NCBI GenBank assembly: GCA_035702665.1
Contig: DASSQD010000097.1
Span: 62,001 to 126,000, forward strand
Source: VBDM01 sp035702665
GTDB lineage: Bacteria; Pseudomonadota; Gammaproteobacteria; Burkholderiales; SG8-39
DNA length: 64,000 bases
Reading direction: 5' to 3'
Translations under genes and position numbers: made by a program
Shown here: piece by piece, positions 60,464-64,000 of the stretch
How positions within the stretch are numbered: the first letter of the stretch is position 1
Layout of the letters: every line of letters starts with the position of its first letter
Notes under the pieces: generated by a model
Seen by the model: the letters and a program-made list of their open reading frames with translations, nothing else
Told to the model about the DNA's origin: nothing
The model's database searches: none

Positions 60464-61959
60464 GGATTGGCCGCAACCTTGCCGCCGGGTTTGCGAGCTC
60501 GGTCTGGACTGCGCTCGTTGGCCTTGCGGTCATCCCTTTCTACGTCAGGTACCTGGGTCAGGAAGGCTACGGCCTGATTGCATTTCTCACTACCGCCCAG
60601 GCCGTCTTCCAGATCCTCGATCTGGGGTTGGCGACCAGCATCAACCGCGAAATCGCGCGGGAAGCGCAAACGGGCGATCTCTCCGACGCACCGGCGCTGC
60701 TGCATACCGTGGCCACGATCTACTGGATCATGGCGGGCGTCATCGCGCTGTGCATGCTCGCCTTCTCGCATCTCATCGCAACGCGCTGGTTGAGCGCCGG
60801 AGGCCTTTCAGCCGGCGATCTTGCCTACTCGGTGATGCTGATAGGCCTGGTGATCGCCGCCCGCTGGCCCGGCCAACTGTACCAAGGCGCACTCATGGGC
60901 GCGCAGCGCATCGTGGTGTCGAGCGCTCTGAACATCGGGCTGGTGACGCTCGGCAGCGGCGGCGCGGTACTCGTGCTCGCGTACGTGTCGCCCAGCGTGT
61001 CTGCGCTGCTGCTTTGGCAGGCGGGCGCGGCATTCGCCTACACGCTCGCCACCCGGGCCGCGACCTGGCGCGTTATCGGCCGGGCGCGGGCGCGTCACGA
61101 CCCCGGCCAGCTTGCGCGAATCTGGCGCTTCTCGGCGGGGGTCACCGCGATCACGATCGCGGGAATGGTGCTGGGACAAATCGACAAGTTGGTTCTGAGC
61201 AAGATGCTGAGTCTTGCCGAGTACGGGCAATACATGATCGCCTTCGCGCTCGCAGGCACGCTCTATCTGTTCAGCGGCCCGCTGTTCAATGCCGTATACC
61301 CGCATTTTTCGGGGTTGGTCCGTTCTGGCGATACCGTCAGCCTCGAGCGGGCCTATCGCCTGTCCACGCGATTGCTCGGCGCGATTCTTTTTCCTATCGC
61401 CATGCTTCTTTCCGTGTTTCCGGGCGAGCTGGTCGAGGCGTGGACGGGGGACGCGGGGATCGCGGGAAGCGCCGCTCCGCTCCTTCCGGTTCTCGCGGTC
61501 GGTACCGCGCTGCACGGCGTGATGTACGTTCCCTTCGCGCTGCAGCTCGCATATGGGGCGACCAGGCTCCAGCTGACGATCAGCGGCGTGCTGCTGGTCG
61601 TCGCGCCGCCGGCGACCGTTCTCCTGGTTCTTCGCTATGGCGCGCTGGGCGGTGCGCTCGCCTGGCTCGGGCTGCATTCGCTCTATCTAGCGCTCGGCGT
61701 GTGGCTGACCCATCGCCGCATCCTGAAGGGGCTCGGGCTGAAGTGGCTCACTCTCGACGTGGGCATTCCGTTCGCGATATCGGCCCTGGTGGGGTTCGTC
61801 GCTCGCGCCCTCACCGCGACCGGCGACTTGAGCATGTATGCTCGCCTGGCATGCGGGGTCGGCTGGGCAGCGACGGCGTTCGCCCTGGCGTTCGCCACGT
61901 CGCCGGGCCTTCGTGTCGCCGCGCTGCAAACGTTTCGCGGCATGCCGTACCGGACCTGA
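60460..61959 (+). CDS. oligosaccharide flippase (Wzx family)
   Basis: 499-residue membrane protein with about 12-14 helices. The N-terminus FASSVWTALVGLAVIPFYVRYLGQEGYG is the polysaccharide-transporter (Wzx/RfbX) start. It would flip undecaprenyl-linked repeats across the inner membrane. Coupled to manC through ATGA. Confidence 0.82.
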   Translation: MRIGRNLAAGFASSVWTALVGLAVIPFYVRYLGQEGYGLIAFLTTAQAVFQILDLGLATSINREIAREAQTGDLSDAPALLHTVATIYWIMAGVIALCMLAFSHLIATRWLSAGGLSAGDLAYSVMLIGLVIAARWPGQLYQGALMGAQRIVVSSALNIGLVTLGSGGAVLVLAYVSPSVSALLLWQAGAAFAYTLATRAATWRVIGRARARHDPGQLARIWRFSAGVTAITIAGMVLGQIDKLVLSKMLSLAEYGQYMIAFALAGTLYLFSGPLFNAVYPHFSGLVRSGDTVSLERAYRLSTRLLGAILFPIAMLLSVFPGELVEAWTGDAGIAGSAAPLLPVLAVGTALHGVMYVPFALQLAYGATRLQLTISGVLLVVAPPATVLLVLRYGALGGALAWLGLHSLYLALGVWLTHRRILKGLGLKWLTLDVGIPFAISALVGFVARALTATGDLSMYARLACGVGWAATAFALAFATSPGLRVAALQTFRGMPYRT

Positions 61960-61975
61960 ACACGGGGATGGGACG

Positions 61976-62824
61976 ATGATAGGCGCGCTCCGCAACTATC
62001 TGCTCGACCTGCGCGACCGCCAGCGGATCGCCGCCGCGCTCGGCCGCGGGGCGGCGACGATGAACGCGCGCAAGATCGACCTGACCGCGCCCTCCACGTG
62101 GGAGTTTTGCGGCTTCAGCCAGAACGGCGAGGACGGAGTTCTGGACGTCCTGCGCAGCCAGCTCGGGTCGACCAACCGCTATTTCATGGAGATCGGTGCG
62201 GGCGACGGGATCGAGAACAACACGGCGTGGCTGGCGTTCGCGGAGAAGAACAGCGGGGTCATGATAGAAGGCGACGCGCGGCGGGCCGCGCGAGCGGCGC
62301 GCACCCTCGCCGGCGTGAACTTGGGCGTCGAGTGCCACCACCTCTTCGTCTTGCCGGGAATCGCGTCACGGATAGCGTCACTCGCCTTGCACAAGGACCC
62401 GGACGTGTTCTCCCTCGACATAGACGGGTGCGACTATTACGTCCTCAAAGCTCTCCTCGACGCGGGACTGCGTCCGAGGATTCTGGTTGTCGAGTACAAC
62501 TCCGTTTTCGGTCCGGAGCGGAGCGCGACCATCGAGTATCGCGAGCGATTCGACTTCACCTCGGCGCACCCGACGCAGCTGTACTACGGCGTGTCGATCG
62601 CCGGCTGGCGAACCCACCTGGAGAAGCGCGGCTATCGCTTCGTCACGGTCGAGCGCAACGGCGTCAATGCCTTCTTCGTCGACCCCGACCATTTCGATCC
62701 GGCGTTCCTGCGGGGATTGAAGGGGCTCAGGTTCGCCGAAAACTACTATCAGCTGAGGAAGTTCCGCGTGCCGCACGCTCAGCAGTATTCGCTGATAGCG
62801 ACGCAGCGATTTGCCGACATATGA
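61976..62824 (+). CDS. FkbM-like SAM-dependent methyltransferase
   Basis: 282 residues from ATG 61976 (GGGGATGGGA-type ribosome site upstream). FSQNGEDGVLDVL and FMEIGAGDGIENNTAWLAF match the FkbM/Methyltransf_21-type fold with motif I EIGAGDG and the acceptor-side IEGDARRA. The context suggests O-methylation of a glycan sugar. Exact substrate unknown. Confidence 0.7.
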   Translation: MIGALRNYLLDLRDRQRIAAALGRGAATMNARKIDLTAPSTWEFCGFSQNGEDGVLDVLRSQLGSTNRYFMEIGAGDGIENNTAWLAFAEKNSGVMIEGDARRAARAARTLAGVNLGVECHHLFVLPGIASRIASLALHKDPDVFSLDIDGCDYYVLKALLDAGLRPRILVVEYNSVFGPERSATIEYRERFDFTSAHPTQLYYGVSIAGWRTHLEKRGYRFVTVERNGVNAFFVDPDHFDPAFLRGLKGLRFAENYYQLRKFRVPHAQQYSLIATQRFADI

Positions 62825-62834
62825 AGGCGGATCG

Positions 62835-63866
62835 GTGAAATTGTCCATCTGCATCGCGACCTACAACCGGGCTGGGTTCATAGCGGAGACTTTGGAGTCC
62901 ATCCTGGGGCAGATGACGCCCGATGTGGAGTTGATCGTCGTGGATGGTGCATCGCCCGACAGGACCGGGGAAGTCGTCGCACACGTGGCCGTTCGCCACC
63001 CGGTGTTGCGCTACTATCGGGAGAAGGTGAACTCCGGCGTGGACGGAGACTACGACAAAGCGGTGGGTTACGCCCGCGGCGAGTACTGCTGGCTGATGAC
63101 CGACGACGACGTTCTCGTCTCCGGAGCCGTCTCCAGGGTCCTGGCGGCGCTGGGCACTCGCCCGCCGCTCGTGGTGGTCAACGCGGAGGTGCGCAACGCC
63201 GACCTGAGCGTGACGCTCGCGCGCCCGCGACTCGCCGTCTACGAGGATATCGAATACGACTCGAAGCGCGGCGAGGATTTCTTCGCCGAGGTGGCGGCGT
63301 ATCTGTCCTTCATAGGGGCGGTGGTGATCCGGCGGGAACTCTGGCTGGCGCGCGACCGAAAGTCGTACTACGGCACGCAGTTCATCCATGTGGGCGTGAT
63401 GTTCCAGAGCCCGGCCATCGGCGCGGCCAAAGTGATAGCGCAGCCGCTGATCATGATTCGCAACGGGAACGCCATGTGGACGCCTCGCGCCTTCGAGATC
63501 TGGAGCTTCAAGTGGCCCGCGCTGCTCTGGTCCTTCGCCGATTTCTCCGAGTCGACCAAGCGCTCGGTCTGTCCCCGGGATCCTTGGCGCGGATTCAATT
63601 TCCTGCTCTTTCACAGGGCCCTGGGCTCGTATTCGATCGAGGAGTTCCGAAAGTATCTCGCCAGCATCGCCCGCGGCCGCGCCCGCGCCGTGGCATGGCT
63701 GGTGGCGCAATGCCCCGCGGCGCTGGCGAATCTCGCGTCGGTGATCTATTTCGGGCTGTTCAAGAGAGGCTCGCGGCGCGTCGAGCTCTATGAGCTGCTG
63801 CGCAGCCGGCACGCCCGTGCGACGAGCCGCGTGGCGGCGCGCGCACTCGGGATCGATCTCCGCTGA
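62835..63866 (+). CDS. GT2 glycosyltransferase
   Basis: 343 residues from GTG 62835, which starts KLSICIATYNRAGFIAETL, the GT2 (GT-A fold) opening. MTDDDVLVSGAV has the DxD metal site. C-terminal hydrophobic segment about residues 283-305. It lies 10 bases after the methyltransferase and its TGA overlaps the gmd ATG by one base. It adds one sugar of the repeat; sugar unknown. Confidence 0.83.
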   Translation: MKLSICIATYNRAGFIAETLESILGQMTPDVELIVVDGASPDRTGEVVAHVAVRHPVLRYYREKVNSGVDGDYDKAVGYARGEYCWLMTDDDVLVSGAVSRVLAALGTRPPLVVVNAEVRNADLSVTLARPRLAVYEDIEYDSKRGEDFFAEVAAYLSFIGAVVIRRELWLARDRKSYYGTQFIHVGVMFQSPAIGAAKVIAQPLIMIRNGNAMWTPRAFEIWSFKWPALLWSFADFSESTKRSVCPRDPWRGFNFLLFHRALGSYSIEEFRKYLASIARGRARAVAWLVAQCPAALANLASVIYFGLFKRGSRRVELYELLRSRHARATSRVAARALGIDLR

Positions 63867-64000
63867 TGGCGTCGCGGACCGCGCTCATCACGGGAATCAC
63901 CGGCCAGGACGGCAGCTACCTCGCCGAATTGCTGGTCGAGCGAGGATATGGGATCGTGGGGGTGGTGCGCAGGGACCCGGGCGAGGCGCGACGCTCCCTT
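63866..64000 (+). CDS. gmd: GDP-mannose 4,6-dehydratase, N-terminal part
   Basis: The first 45 codons lie in the window; the gene runs off the end. ALITGITGQDGSYLAELL is the characteristic Gmd start with the nucleotide-binding GxxGxxG. The enzyme makes GDP-4-keto-6-deoxymannose from GDP-mannose supplied by ManC, leading to GDP-fucose, rhamnose or perosamine types. The final sugar cannot be told. Confidence 0.88.
   Translation, partial: MASRTALITGITGQDGSYLAELLVERGYGIVGVVRRDPGEARRSL

Overview
The window is about 64 kb of high-GC DNA with tightly packed genes. Protein families, gene order (priA-hemE-EVE-6S RNA-zapA, dsbA-SPOR-argS, a liu leucine cluster with a MerR-type LiuR, a DUF4254 gene inside an LPS-core cluster) and the LPS/O-antigen genes point to a Gram-negative betaproteobacterium of Burkholderiales/Nitrosomonadales type. 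Species cannot be told from the sequence. No tRNA, rRNA, CRISPR array, insertion sequence or prophage was seen.

Positions 1-9.4 kb are a catabolic uptake module. It holds the end of a B12-dependent acyl-CoA mutase, an AlkB-type alkane monooxygenase, an acyl-CoA synthetase and a complete branched-chain-type ABC transporter (livG, livH, livM, binding protein, livF), followed by an orphan Bug-type binding protein. Positions 9.4-15.8 kb hold a YeiH-type exporter with a 52-residue membrane partner. Divergent from it is a run of overlapping genes: a phenylacetate-CoA-ligase-like protein, a secreted alpha/beta hydrolase, a class III CoA transferase, a methyltransferase carrying a signal peptide, and a secreted protein of unknown function.

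Positions 15.8-23.8 kb (minus strand) are a leucine/isovalerate degradation operon: liuR, liuA, thiolase, a DsbA-fold isomerase, liuB, liuC, liuE, DUF1289 and a metallo-beta-lactamase-fold hydrolase. liuE has an in-frame amber codon, and liuD, the biotin-bearing carboxylase subunit, is absent. A palindromic operator-like site lies between liuR and liuA. Positions 23.8-28.2 kb carry a second metallo-hydrolase, a class I PHA synthase, a B12-binding-like protein without signal peptide, and an SDR.

Positions 28.2-36.8 kb are housekeeping: two tandem DsbA-like proteins, a SPOR protein, argS, ribosomal protein THX, priA, hemE, an EVE protein, 6S RNA, zapA and a ZapB-like coiled coil. The AT-richer gap between priA and hemE contains several DnaA-box sequences.

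Positions 37-49 kb start with a cobalamin riboswitch ahead of btuB. A GT9 glycosyltransferase, btuF and an LPS-core cluster follow (GT4 enzymes, msbA, further GT9 enzymes, DUF4254). Positions 49-58.9 kb (minus strand) form an O-glycan operon: an epimerase, an O-antigen ligase, an epimerase remnant, another epimerase, a GT4, and a PglC/PglD/PglE/PglF-like set for a diacetamido-trideoxy-hexose, ending with a WbpL/WecA-like transferase. From 59 kb the plus strand carries manC, a flippase, an FkbM-like protein, a GT2 and the start of gmd, which runs off the window.

B12 recurs across the window: a B12-dependent mutase, a riboswitch, btuB, btuF and a cytoplasmic BtuF-like protein. No btuCD was found here.
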